Below, piece after piece: positions 8,617-16,190 of a DNA stretch of 63,681 nt; within the stretch, counting starts at the first letter, position 1; the number at the start of each line of letters is the position of its first letter. The stretch comes from Actinomycetes bacterium. GTDB lineage: Bacteria > Actinomycetota > Acidimicrobiia > Acidimicrobiales > Acidimicrobiaceae. The translations under genes and the position numbers were made by a program. The stretch covers positions 1-63,681 of the forward strand of contig JAJYNL010000085.1 of assembly GCA_021786375.1 (NCBI GenBank). Reading direction: 5' to 3'. The notes beneath the pieces were generated by a model. The model was not told where the DNA came from. It saw only the letters and a list, made by a program, of their open reading frames with translations, and did not search any database.

Positions 8617-9150
8617 ATGAGCAATCCGTCATCGGGCGACGTCCAACGCCGACTCGCCTCCGACCTTCTGGCCGACAAACTTGCAGATCCAGCGGCAGAG
8701 GCCGCCCTGTGCGCCCTCATCGACCAGGCAGGAACTCTCGCGTTCATCCTCCAAGGCGTGGACGAACTGCTTGCCCGCGGTGATGTGATCGCCGACTCGC
8801 TGGCTTCCGGGGTGGGTGAACTCAAGTTGGTGACCGCTCTGGACGCGGCCCGTGCGCGCTCACTGAGGCTGGCCGATGTCACCTCCAACTTCGCCAAGCT
8901 GACGGTTTCGCTGTCAGAGTCTTCGCCGGCGATTGCTGAACTACTTGATTCGGGAATGTTCCGGAGCGACGTGATGCAACTCTTGGCAAAGGCTGCCGAC
9001 GCCGCTGTGGAGGCCAAGGAAAGGGCCTCCACAGGAGCCTCCCGCGTGCAGGGCGCGCGGTCGATCCTCAAAGCTCTAAAGGATCCGGAGGTCCAGCGCG
9101 GGATGACATTCATCGTCGAACTGGCTGCCGCACTCGGCCGGAGGATCTGA
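8617..9150 (+). CDS. DUF1641 family protein, first gene of the huc operon
   Basis: Mostly helical protein of 177 aa without cysteines, signal peptide or membrane segment. The C-terminal ILKALKDPEVQRGMTF motif is the signature of DUF1641, a family found beside hydrogenases and other redox enzymes but of unproven function. The start at ATG 8617 follows an AAGGGGGG ribosome-binding site. It is 3 bases from hypA, so it is transcribed with the hydrogenase genes and is the first product made. A structural or membrane-tethering role for the HucSL complex is possible, but that is inference. Confidence 0.8.
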   Translation: MSNPSSGDVQRRLASDLLADKLADPAAEAALCALIDQAGTLAFILQGVDELLARGDVIADSLASGVGELKLVTALDAARARSLRLADVTSNFAKLTVSLSESSPAIAELLDSGMFRSDVMQLLAKAADAAVEAKERASTGASRVQGARSILKALKDPEVQRGMTFIVELAAALGRRI

Positions 9151-9153
9151 ACC

Positions 9154-9522
9154 GTGCACGAGCTTTCGATTGCGCGTTCCGTGGTGGATGAGGTGGCTGC
9201 AGCCGCTTTCGCACGCGGCTTCGCATGGGTGAGCGGCGTGCGCCTTGAAGTGGGGAGCCTGTGCGGAGTCATTGACGGAGCGCTGGAGTTTGCGTTCGAG
9301 CTGGCAGCGGCCGGTACTCCGCTGGAGGGTGCCTGCTTGGAGATAGTCCGCACCCCGGTGCGCCTCTGGTGTCCCACCTGCCTGAAGGTGGTGCAGCCCG
9401 CCGAAGACGCGATGTTCGTCTGTCCCGATTGTGGCAATTCCTGCGGCGAACTCGTATCGGGCCGGGAACTGGTGATCTGCGCCTTCGTCGGGCAAGTGTC
9501 GGCCGCGGCGGCTGCGGAATGA
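9154..9522 (+). CDS. hypA: Nickel metallochaperone HypA
   Basis: Protein of 122 aa that delivers nickel to the hydrogenase large subunit together with HypB. It has the family N-terminus MHELSIARS, where Met1-His2-Glu3 forms the nickel site. The zinc site has two CxxC pairs, Cys73/Cys76 and Cys90/Cys93. The start is GTG 9154, three bases after the DUF1641 stop. The stop overlaps the ATG of hypB (ATGA), indicating coupled translation. Length is normal. Confidence 0.95.
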   Translation: MHELSIARSVVDEVAAAAFARGFAWVSGVRLEVGSLCGVIDGALEFAFELAAAGTPLEGACLEIVRTPVRLWCPTCLKVVQPAEDAMFVCPDCGNSCGELVSGRELVICAFVGQVSAAAAAE

Positions 9523-10229
9523 GCACGATCGGCACCCGAGGGACCCTGGTCGAAATCAACCTGAGCGCGCTCGCCAGCAATGACGCGGCGGCGCTTGCTC
9601 TGCGCCGGCGCTTCTCGACTGCGGGGACCAAGGTGGCAAATCTGATCTCCTCTCCCGGGACCGGTAAGACCGAACTGGTGGTGAGGCTTTGTGAGGAGGC
9701 CTCGCGACGTGGGGTGCGGATGGCGGTCTTGGTCGGTGACTGCGCGACGGACAACGACGCGAGGCGCATTGCCACGGCCGCTCCCCATGCGCGCCAGATC
9801 GTCACAGACGGCCTTTGCCACCTGGAGGCGGCAATGGTCGAGGCGGCCCTGGAGGGCTGGGAGTTGGAGGAGATCGACCTGCTCGTCATCGAGAACGTGG
9901 GCAACCTGGTCTGCCCTTCTGGATTCGATTTGGGAGAGAACGTCAAGGTTGCGCTCGTCTCAGTGACCGAGGGCGAGGACAAGCCCGTCAAGTATCCGCA
10001 CCTGTTTTCGAGCGCGGGCCTGGTGGTGATCACCAAGGTCGATCTGGCCGAGGCATGCGAGACGGACATGGAGGAGTTGCACGCCAATGTGCAGGCGGTC
10101 AACCCCGCGGCACCGTGTCTCGAAACCTCGGCAAAGCGTGGAACGGGGCTGGCCGGATTGTTGGTCAGCCTCATCGGGGGAGAAGACGTGCAGGGTCCGC
10201 TGAGTGTGGATTCCGGCCGTTGGGGATAG
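9519..10229 (+). CDS. hypB: GTPase HypB, nickel insertion
   Basis: GTPase of 236 aa that drives nickel insertion with HypA. P-loop SSPGTGKT is at residues 44-51. The NENVGNL-type switch is present as IENVGNLVCPSGFDLGE, the interfacial metal motif as TDGLCHLE, and the base-specificity motif as TKVD. There is no N-terminal His-rich nickel store and no CxxCGC-type high-affinity site, so it is a short HypB. The start is ATG 9519, which overlaps the hypA stop; longer upstream readings would run back over hypA. The hydrogenase small subunit follows 15 bases later. Confidence 0.95.
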   Translation: MSTIGTRGTLVEINLSALASNDAAALALRRRFSTAGTKVANLISSPGTGKTELVVRLCEEASRRGVRMAVLVGDCATDNDARRIATAAPHARQIVTDGLCHLEAAMVEAALEGWELEEIDLLVIENVGNLVCPSGFDLGENVKVALVSVTEGEDKPVKYPHLFSSAGLVVITKVDLAEACETDMEELHANVQAVNPAAPCLETSAKRGTGLAGLLVSLIGGEDVQGPLSVDSGRWG

Positions 10230-10244
10230 CGGAAGGAGAAGTAG

Positions 10245-11216
10245 ATGGCGACGGTTCTATGGCTTCAGGGCGGAGCCTGTTCGGGAAACACGATGTCCTT
10301 TACCACCGCCGAGGAGCCGAGCGTGGTCGACCTTATTGTCGACTTCGGGCTCGAACTCCTCTGGCATCCGTCGCTGGGTGTGGAGCTTGGCGACAACGCG
10401 CGGAAGATCTTCGATGACGTGGCCTCGGGTGCAAGGCCACTTGACATCCTCGTCTTTGAAGGCACGGTTATCCAGGGGCCGAACGATACCGGGCGCTTCA
10501 ACATGTTCGCAGGGCGGCCGATGCGCGACTGGGTGAACGACCTGGCATCCCAGGCGCAGATCGTGGTGGCGCTTGGAGACTGCGCCTGCTGGGGTGGGGT
10601 ACCGGCGACCGAACCAAATCCCACAGACTCGACCGGGCTCCAATTCCACAAGCGCGCCAAGGGCGGTTTCCTCGGATCCGACTTCAAATCCAAGCTTGGA
10701 TTGCCGGTCGTGAACATTCCGGGCTGCCCTGCCCACCCAGACTGGATCACCCAGGTGATCGTGGCCCTTGCCTCCGGCCGCGCCGGCGACATAGCCCTCG
10801 ACGAGCTTCATCGGCCCCAAACCTTCTTCAAGAGCTTCACTCAGACCGGCTGCACGAGAGTTCAGTTCTTCGAGTACAAGCAGTCGACCACCTCCTTTGG
10901 AGAGGGCACCCGCACCGGCTGCCTCTTCTACGAGTTCGGGTGCCGTGGTCCTATGACACACTCGCCCTGCAACCGGATCCTCTGGAACCGGCAGTCCTCC
11001 AAGACCCGGGCGGGCATGCCGTGCACAGGTTGCACCGAGCCTGAGTTCCCCTTCTTCGACCTGGCGCCGGGGACGGTATTCAAGACGCAGAAGGTGAGCG
11101 GAGTGGTGCCCCGGGAGGTTCCGGAGGGCAACGACCATCTCACCTATATGGCGCATTCCATGGCCGCCAGGGTGGCCGCACCCCAATGGTCCAAAGAGGA
11201 CATGTTCGTCGTCTGA
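10245..11216 (+). CDS. hucS: Group 2a [NiFe]-hydrogenase small subunit
   Basis: Electron-transfer subunit of 323 aa. It starts directly with MATVLWLQGGACSGN and has no twin-arginine signal, so the enzyme is cytoplasmic or faces the inner side of the membrane. The normal CxxC of the proximal cluster reads Cys12-Ser-Gly-Asn15. The usual His of the distal cluster motif is replaced in FTQTGCTR. The remaining cysteines (for example CLFYEFGCRGP, SPCNRILWN, PCTGCTEP) are conserved. This matches mycobacterial HucS, known to hold three [3Fe-4S] clusters. An AGGAGAAG ribosome-binding site precedes ATG 10245. The large subunit gene follows after 60 bases. Confidence 0.96.
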   Translation: MATVLWLQGGACSGNTMSFTTAEEPSVVDLIVDFGLELLWHPSLGVELGDNARKIFDDVASGARPLDILVFEGTVIQGPNDTGRFNMFAGRPMRDWVNDLASQAQIVVALGDCACWGGVPATEPNPTDSTGLQFHKRAKGGFLGSDFKSKLGLPVVNIPGCPAHPDWITQVIVALASGRAGDIALDELHRPQTFFKSFTQTGCTRVQFFEYKQSTTSFGEGTRTGCLFYEFGCRGPMTHSPCNRILWNRQSSKTRAGMPCTGCTEPEFPFFDLAPGTVFKTQKVSGVVPREVPEGNDHLTYMAHSMAARVAAPQWSKEDMFVV

Positions 11217-11276
11217 GCCCGATGCGCCTGGGCGAAGTTGCCCTTTGGCGTGGTACGCAACAAGGAGAAGATGCAA

Positions 11277-12884
11277 ATGACTGCAGTTGACCTGCATGTG
11301 AGCCCGCTCGGACGGGTGGAGGGCGACCTTGACCTTCGGGTGACCATCCAGGATGGCGTGGTCACGTCAGCCTGGACCGAAGCATCCATGTTCCGCGGTT
11401 TCGAGATAATCCTGAAAGGCAAGGACCCCCAGGCTGGGTTGATCGTCACCCCGCGCATCTGCGGGATCTGCGGCGGGAGCCACCTTTACAAGTCCGCGTA
11501 CGCGCTCGACGTCGCCTGGGGAACCGAGATGCCGGAGAATGCGACGCTGGTGCGCAACATCGCCCAGGCGACTGAGACCCTGCAGAGCATACCCAAGTAC
11601 TTCTACGCTCTTTTCGCGATCGACCTGGTCAACAAAAACTACGCGGGTTCACCTCTCTACGAGGAGGCGGTTCGCCGGTTCGCGCCGTACGTTGGGGAGC
11701 ATTACCAAAAGGGCGTGATCCTTTCCAACAAGCCGGTGGAGATCTATGCCATCTTTGGCGGACAGTGGCCCCACTCGAGTTTCATGGTGCCGGGTGGCGT
11801 CATGTGTGCGCCGACTCTTTCGGACGTGACAAGGTCGCTTTCGATACTGGAGTACTGGAAGAACGAGTGGCTGGAGAAGATCTGGCTCGGATGCTCCGTG
11901 GACCGCTGGCTGGAGAACCAGACATGGGAAGACGTGCTGGCATGGGTGGACGAGAACGAATCGCAGTACAACTCCGACTGCGGGTTCTTCATCCGCTTTT
12001 GCCAGGAAGTCGGCCTGGATCGCTACGGCACGGGGGTTGGGAGCTACTTGGCAACGGGAACCTATTTCGACCCGTCACTTTATGCCCACCCGACCATCGA
12101 GGCTCGGAACGCGGCGCTCATCAATCGCTCGGGAATCTACGCCGGGGGCGAGTTTTTCGAATTTGACCAGGCCCGGGTTCGCGAGGACGTCGCCCACTCC
12201 TTCTACGAAGGCGCTACCCCGCGTCACCCCTTCGAGGGCGAGACCAAACCCATCGACCCGGCCGATGGCAAGAAGCAGGACAAGTATTCCTGGGCCAAGT
12301 CCCCTCGCTACGACGTTCCCGGAAAAGGTTACGTGCCCCTGGAGGTCGGACCGCTGGCCAGGCGGGTGGTGGCCGGTGCTCCGGGCGCGGCCGGGCACCA
12401 GGACTACGATCCGCTCTTTGTAAACGTTCTGGCGGCGATCGGGCCGTCGATCATGGTCCGCCAGCTGGCCAGGATGCACGAGGCTCCCAAGTACTACAAG
12501 TGGGCTAAGGAGTGGCTCGGGCGTCTGGACCTCAGGGAGAGCTTCTACCGCAAGCCGGTGGAGCTGCCAGATGGCCGGGGCTTCGGCGGTACCGAGGCTG
12601 CCCGCGGGGCGCTCTGCGATTGGATCGTCCTGAAGGACGGCAAGATCGAGAACTACCAGGTGATCACGCCTACGGCCTGGAATATCGGCCCGCGCGATGG
12701 AGCCGGAGTGCTCGGGCCGATGGAGACCGCGATGATAGGGGCGCCCATCGTCGATCCGACCGATCCGGTCGAGCTTGGGCATGTCGCACGAAGTTTTGAC
12801 TCGTGCCTGGTTTGTACCGTGCACGCCTACGACGGTAAGTCCGGGAAGGAGCTGTCGCAGTTCGTGGTGAATGGCCTGGTCTGA
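11277..12884 (+). CDS. hucL: Group 2a [NiFe]-hydrogenase large subunit
   Basis: Catalytic subunit of 535 aa carrying the [NiFe] site. The N-terminal ligands are Cys62 and Cys65 in PRICGICGGSH; the C-terminal pair is Cys510 and Cys513 in DSCLVCTVH, ending at His516. A 19-residue tail after His516 would be removed by the endopeptidase encoded next door. Overall it closely follows remembered mycobacterial HucL sequence, including YNSDCGFFIR and HSFYEGATPRHPFEGE. ATG 11277 is chosen because AGGAG lies 9 bases upstream and MTAVDL-VSPLGRVEGD matches the family start; ATG 11271 is the alternative. Predicted role is aerobic H2 uptake into the quinone pool. Confidence 0.96.
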   Translation: MTAVDLHVSPLGRVEGDLDLRVTIQDGVVTSAWTEASMFRGFEIILKGKDPQAGLIVTPRICGICGGSHLYKSAYALDVAWGTEMPENATLVRNIAQATETLQSIPKYFYALFAIDLVNKNYAGSPLYEEAVRRFAPYVGEHYQKGVILSNKPVEIYAIFGGQWPHSSFMVPGGVMCAPTLSDVTRSLSILEYWKNEWLEKIWLGCSVDRWLENQTWEDVLAWVDENESQYNSDCGFFIRFCQEVGLDRYGTGVGSYLATGTYFDPSLYAHPTIEARNAALINRSGIYAGGEFFEFDQARVREDVAHSFYEGATPRHPFEGETKPIDPADGKKQDKYSWAKSPRYDVPGKGYVPLEVGPLARRVVAGAPGAAGHQDYDPLFVNVLAAIGPSIMVRQLARMHEAPKYYKWAKEWLGRLDLRESFYRKPVELPDGRGFGGTEAARGALCDWIVLKDGKIENYQVITPTAWNIGPRDGAGVLGPMETAMIGAPIVDPTDPVELGHVARSFDSCLVCTVHAYDGKSGKELSQFVVNGLV

Positions 12885-12897
12885 GCTAGGAGGCAAG

Positions 12898-13431
12898 ATG
12901 TCCGAGACGGGGCGCGTCTCAGCGCTGCAGGCGGTGGGATATGGAGAGAGCGCACTTCCGCCCGCCGCGACGGTGGTGGTCGGCTGCGGAAACCTGTTGC
13001 GAGGCGACGATGCGCTCGGGCCCATCCTGGTGCGCGAGCTGGCGGGTATGGATCTGGGCGCTCATGTGGCCCTGGTGGATGGAGGCACGGCCGGCTTCGA
13101 CGTGGCCTTTCGAATGAGAGGGGCGAAGCGGGCCATCCTGGTGGACGCATGCCTTAGTGGTGGTGAGCCGGGAACCATCTATAAGGTCCCGGCCAGCCGG
13201 CTCGTCGAGCTTCCTCCGCTGGATGGACTGCACAGCCACGCCTTCAGGTGGGACCATGCGCTGGCGCTCGCGCAGTGGCTGCTCGGTGACGAGATGCCAT
13301 TGGAGGTGACTGTGTTTCTGGTCGAGGCGCAGAGCCTGGAGATTGGAGACCCCCTTTCTCCGCTCGTGGACGATGCGCGCGCCAAGCTGGTGCACCTGAT
13401 TTCGGATGAGCTTGCCGGTGCGCGGCCGTGA
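12898..13431 (+). CDS. Hydrogenase maturation endopeptidase (HycI/HupD family)
   Basis: Nickel-checking protease of 177 aa that removes the C-terminal extension of the large subunit after metal insertion. It has the family motif GCGNLLRGDDALGP (residues 29-42) with the metal-binding acid, VDGGTAGFD around 66, and GLHSHAFRWDHA with the metal-binding His. The start is ATG 12898, preceded by AGGAGG. The gene lies 13 bases after hucL, whose 19-residue tail is its expected substrate. An N-terminal extension of about 20 residues precedes the core. Confidence 0.93.
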   Translation: MSETGRVSALQAVGYGESALPPAATVVVGCGNLLRGDDALGPILVRELAGMDLGAHVALVDGGTAGFDVAFRMRGAKRAILVDACLSGGEPGTIYKVPASRLVELPPLDGLHSHAFRWDHALALAQWLLGDEMPLEVTVFLVEAQSLEIGDPLSPLVDDARAKLVHLISDELAGARP

Positions 13432-13701
13432 AGGGCACCGGCGTGACGTTTGGCGTCGAGAAAGGCTACGTGGAGATGTCGAGGACCGTCCCCGGGGAGT
13501 TCTCTCCATCCGGCGCGGTCGGCATTGCGATAGGGAACGGCGAGTTACGGTTATTCCCTCCGTTCTCCCCCGTGAGCGGCTGCGTCACCTCGGGATCAGA
13601 GACGCCAGAGGTGCCAGCTCGGCCCAGATTCTTAACCTTGCTACCGCCGGCTCGCCGATATGGCGGCGCGCCTGATCGAGCAGGGCGTGAACCGGGGCTA
13701 G
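13428..13701 (+). pseudogene. Frame-disrupted small ORF between endopeptidase and TPR gene
   Basis: A GTG at 13428 overlaps the endopeptidase stop and opens a frame with good codon use (GVTFGVEKGYVEMSRTVPGE). Past about 13545 this frame fills with rare codons (several TTA, CTA, AGA). The protein-like text then continues in a second frame (HLGIRDARGASSAQILNLAT) and from about 13651 in a third (LADMAARLIEQGVNRG), ending at TAG 13699-13701. Together they would make a protein of about 90 aa. This suggests a gene broken by two frameshifts, or sequencing errors. The unbroken 95-aa reading of the first frame is the alternative. Family not recognised. Confidence 0.35.
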
Positions 13702-13735
13702 CGGTATGGGCGTGAAGGGCGCGCGGAGCTGCGCC

Positions 13736-14947
13736 ATGCATCTTGAACTCGGATTGCAGCCGCTGGGTGTGCTTCCGCTTCCAGCCGGGATGTTGTTGTT
13801 GCCTGACACGGAGGCGGCCGCGGAGACGGCAACGTTGCTCAGGCGAGGAAGGATCCCGGTTAGCTACCCCCCCGAGGCGGGCTACTACGCTCTGGCCGCA
13901 AGGGGCGCCACGCCCGAGGAGGTCTTGGTGACCCTCGGATCCGCCGGGGCAGAGTCAGCGTACAACAGGCTGGTGCTGACCGGCGACGCCGTGCTCCTTG
14001 AGGAGCTGCGGTTCTCGTGCTCGGGGGACATGCGGCTGCTCGTTGAGATCCAGGGTTTTCTAAGGGGTGCCTGCGATCTCCCACCCATGGAAGCCGCGCA
14101 GTCTGATTTGTTGAAGTCGCTTCTCGCCTCCGCGCACGCAGCACGCCTGATCGAGCAAGGAGCGCACGGGGAAGCAACCTCGTTGCTGCGGCGCGGGATC
14201 CGCGTGAGCGATGAGCTCTCACCCGTCCTGGCGGCTGGTTTACACGGCGACCTGGCGAGGATCCTCTCCGTGACTTCAACCGCGATGGACGAGGCAATTG
14301 ATGAGTGGCGCGCAGCGCGCGCAGCGCTTTTGGGGACCGACTTTAAGGACGCTCTGGCCGAGGTCACGCTTTCCCTCGCGGTCGCACTTCATGGGGCCTG
14401 CGAGGGAAACCCGGGGCGCCTGAGCGAGGCGATCGGCCTCTACTTGGAAGCGGCCCGGCTCGCGTCATCGGAGTCCTCGCCGGGGGTCTTTGGCGGAGCC
14501 AATATGAACCTGGCGCTGGCGTACCTTGCCATTCCGATGACCGAGGCCTCGGATCAGCTTCGCTACGGAGTGGCGCTCTCGTGTCTGCGCACGGCGGCCA
14601 AGGTGTTCGCGGCAGCGGGTCTCGAGGAGGATTTGGCGGCCGCACGGATGAACCTGGCCAGCGCCCTGGTTTATGCTCCGTCAGGGCGTCAGGGTGACAA
14701 TCTCGTAGAGGCGGTTGAAATATACGAGGAGGTGGCGGCTTGGCGTTCGGCCCAGGGTGACATGCTGGGCTATGCGCGGGCGCGCGCCAACCAGGGCACG
14801 GCCTTGGCGCACCTTGGCATTTTCGAACAGGGTATCGGCCGCCTTCACGAGGCGAGGGCCATCTTCGAGGAGTTCGGCTCCTTCGCCGAGACAGCCGGAG
14901 TTCGCGAGATGCTCGACCATATAGCCCGCGAGCGAGCGGGGCGTTAG
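13736..14947 (+). CDS. TPR-like helical-repeat protein of the huc operon
   Basis: Protein of 403 aa made largely of helical pairs. From about residue 150 onward there are tetratricopeptide-like repeats, for example GANMNLALAYLAIP, AARMNLASALVYAP and ARANQGTALAHLGIFEQGI. There is no signal peptide. TPR domains bind other proteins, so this is a likely scaffold or maturation partner for the hydrogenase. ATG 13736 is chosen because GGAG lies 7 bases upstream; ATG 13706 would add ten residues. The next gene starts 11 bases later, consistent with one operon. Its exact role is unproven. Confidence 0.75.
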   Translation: MHLELGLQPLGVLPLPAGMLLLPDTEAAAETATLLRRGRIPVSYPPEAGYYALAARGATPEEVLVTLGSAGAESAYNRLVLTGDAVLLEELRFSCSGDMRLLVEIQGFLRGACDLPPMEAAQSDLLKSLLASAHAARLIEQGAHGEATSLLRRGIRVSDELSPVLAAGLHGDLARILSVTSTAMDEAIDEWRAARAALLGTDFKDALAEVTLSLAVALHGACEGNPGRLSEAIGLYLEAARLASSESSPGVFGGANMNLALAYLAIPMTEASDQLRYGVALSCLRTAAKVFAAAGLEEDLAAARMNLASALVYAPSGRQGDNLVEAVEIYEEVAAWRSAQGDMLGYARARANQGTALAHLGIFEQGIGRLHEARAIFEEFGSFAETAGVREMLDHIARERAGR

Positions 14948-14958
14948 GGGGGCAAGGC

Positions 14959-15339
14959 ATGCACGCATGGGAGGCGCAGGTATTCGATTCTCTACTCGGC
15001 GGCTCGGTGCTCCGCTTTTTCGAACGGCTGCGTGCGGGGTTTGGCTCTGAGGAAGTAGCCCTGGAACGCCTGGCCGCACCCGACGAGGAGGTCGAGCGCC
15101 TGGCGGAGCGATTCGCGGAGGCGCTCTTCGCCGAGGTGGCGCTCGACAGCTCAGCCGGAAGCTGCTTTGTGCTCGAGGCGCTTGAGGAAAGGCGGGTCCG
15201 CTTGCCGGAGTTCGAGGGGAATGTGGCCGGCTTGCTGGCGGGAGTAGCGAGGCGAGCCTTCGCGGAGCTGCTGATCGCAAAGACGTCGGAGGCAGCTCAG
15301 CTTTCGCTCGCCTACGGATTCGAGGGCGCCGACCTGTGA
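14959..15339 (+). CDS. Small acidic helical protein of the huc operon, unknown
   Basis: Protein of 126 aa, rich in Glu, Ala and Leu, predicted mostly helical. It has no signal peptide and only one Cys. Readable stretches are FERLRAGFGSEEVALERL and VERLAERFAEALFAEVAL. The family was not recognised. A purine-rich stretch (TTAGGGGGGCAAGG) lies just upstream of ATG 14959. Its stop overlaps the GTG start of hucE by four bases, so translation of the two is probably coupled. Its place between the TPR and HucE genes suggests a dedicated hydrogenase accessory protein. Confidence 0.7.
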   Translation: MHAWEAQVFDSLLGGSVLRFFERLRAGFGSEEVALERLAAPDEEVERLAERFAEALFAEVALDSSAGSCFVLEALEERRVRLPEFEGNVAGLLAGVARRAFAELLIAKTSEAAQLSLAYGFEGADL

Positions 15340-16190
15340 GCCGTCCGGCTTTCGAAGATCTGGCCAACGAGCTGGATGTGGCGATCGCGGCCGTCGACTC
15401 ACTCCCTGAACCCGCTCGCACGAAGGCGAAGAACGCTACGGAGGCGCTCGAGAGGTTTTTTTCCGAAGCCGTGGCCCAACAGGTACGCATCCTGCGTGAC
15501 CAGGTGGAGGGCGGGTCCGCTGCTCTGGCCGCACTTGCTGCCGACCCGCTGGTGCGGACGCTGTTTCTTGCCACCGGAGTTTTGCGTCCTGGGCCAACCG
15601 AGCGGGCTGAGCGTGCGCTGGATTTGGTGCGCCCCTACGTTCGGTCGCATTGGGGAGAGGTGGAGCTGGTGCGAGTGGAGCCGCCAGTTGCCTACCTGCG
15701 ATTCAAGGGTGCCTGCGACGGGTGCGTCGGCTCTCTTTCCTCGTTGGAGGATGTCGTGGGACAGGCCATCTTGGCGGCTGTGGCGGAGGTCGAAAGGATC
15801 GAGGTAATGGACGCGGCCGCAGTGGTCGGGGACCGAGATGCTCCTGTGGCCATGTCGGCGACACGACGCCATGGGGGAACCTGGCTGGAGGGCCCTCGAT
15901 TCGAGGACGTTCCCGCACCCGGCGTGCTCGCCTGGCGCGCCGGGGAGCGGAACCTGCTCATCGTCTCTCACCAAGGATCGGTTAGCTGTTTCGAGAACGC
16001 CTGCGCGCACCTCGGCATGCCTCTTGACCGAGCTACGGTCGGTTCGGATGGCACCTTGAGGTGCCCGTGGCACGGGTTCACCTACGACGCCAGGACCGGG
16101 GAATCGCTCAACCTGCCCGGCGTCCAACTGTTGAGCTATGAGGCCAGGGTTACCGCCGGGCGCGTAATGATCAGGCTGGAGCGACGGTGA
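15336..16190 (+). CDS. hucE: HucE-like NifU-Rieske fusion protein
   Basis: Iron-sulfur protein of 284 aa. A helical N-terminus is followed by a NifU C-terminal-type domain with Cys127 and Cys130 (GACDGC), then a Rieske [2Fe-2S] domain at about 182-280 with ligands Cys223/His225 (CAHLG) and Cys243/His246 (CPWHGF). In mycobacteria the corresponding HucE is proposed to relay electrons from the hydrogenase to the respiratory chain. It has no transmembrane helix or Tat signal, so it is soluble or peripheral. It starts at GTG 15336 and ends overlapping the NHL gene by four bases. Confidence 0.9.
   Translation: MSRPAFEDLANELDVAIAAVDSLPEPARTKAKNATEALERFFSEAVAQQVRILRDQVEGGSAALAALAADPLVRTLFLATGVLRPGPTERAERALDLVRPYVRSHWGEVELVRVEPPVAYLRFKGACDGCVGSLSSLEDVVGQAILAAVAEVERIEVMDAAAVVGDRDAPVAMSATRRHGGTWLEGPRFEDVPAPGVLAWRAGERNLLIVSHQGSVSCFENACAHLGMPLDRATVGSDGTLRCPWHGFTYDARTGESLNLPGVQLLSYEARVTAGRVMIRLERR

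Noticed and set aside
7797-9821. A 674-codon open frame on the minus strand
   Set aside because: It lies antisense to the clear DUF1641, hypA and hypB genes and overlaps the AraC gene in another frame. Its product is Ser/Arg/Ala-rich with no domain, typical of a shadow in high-GC DNA.
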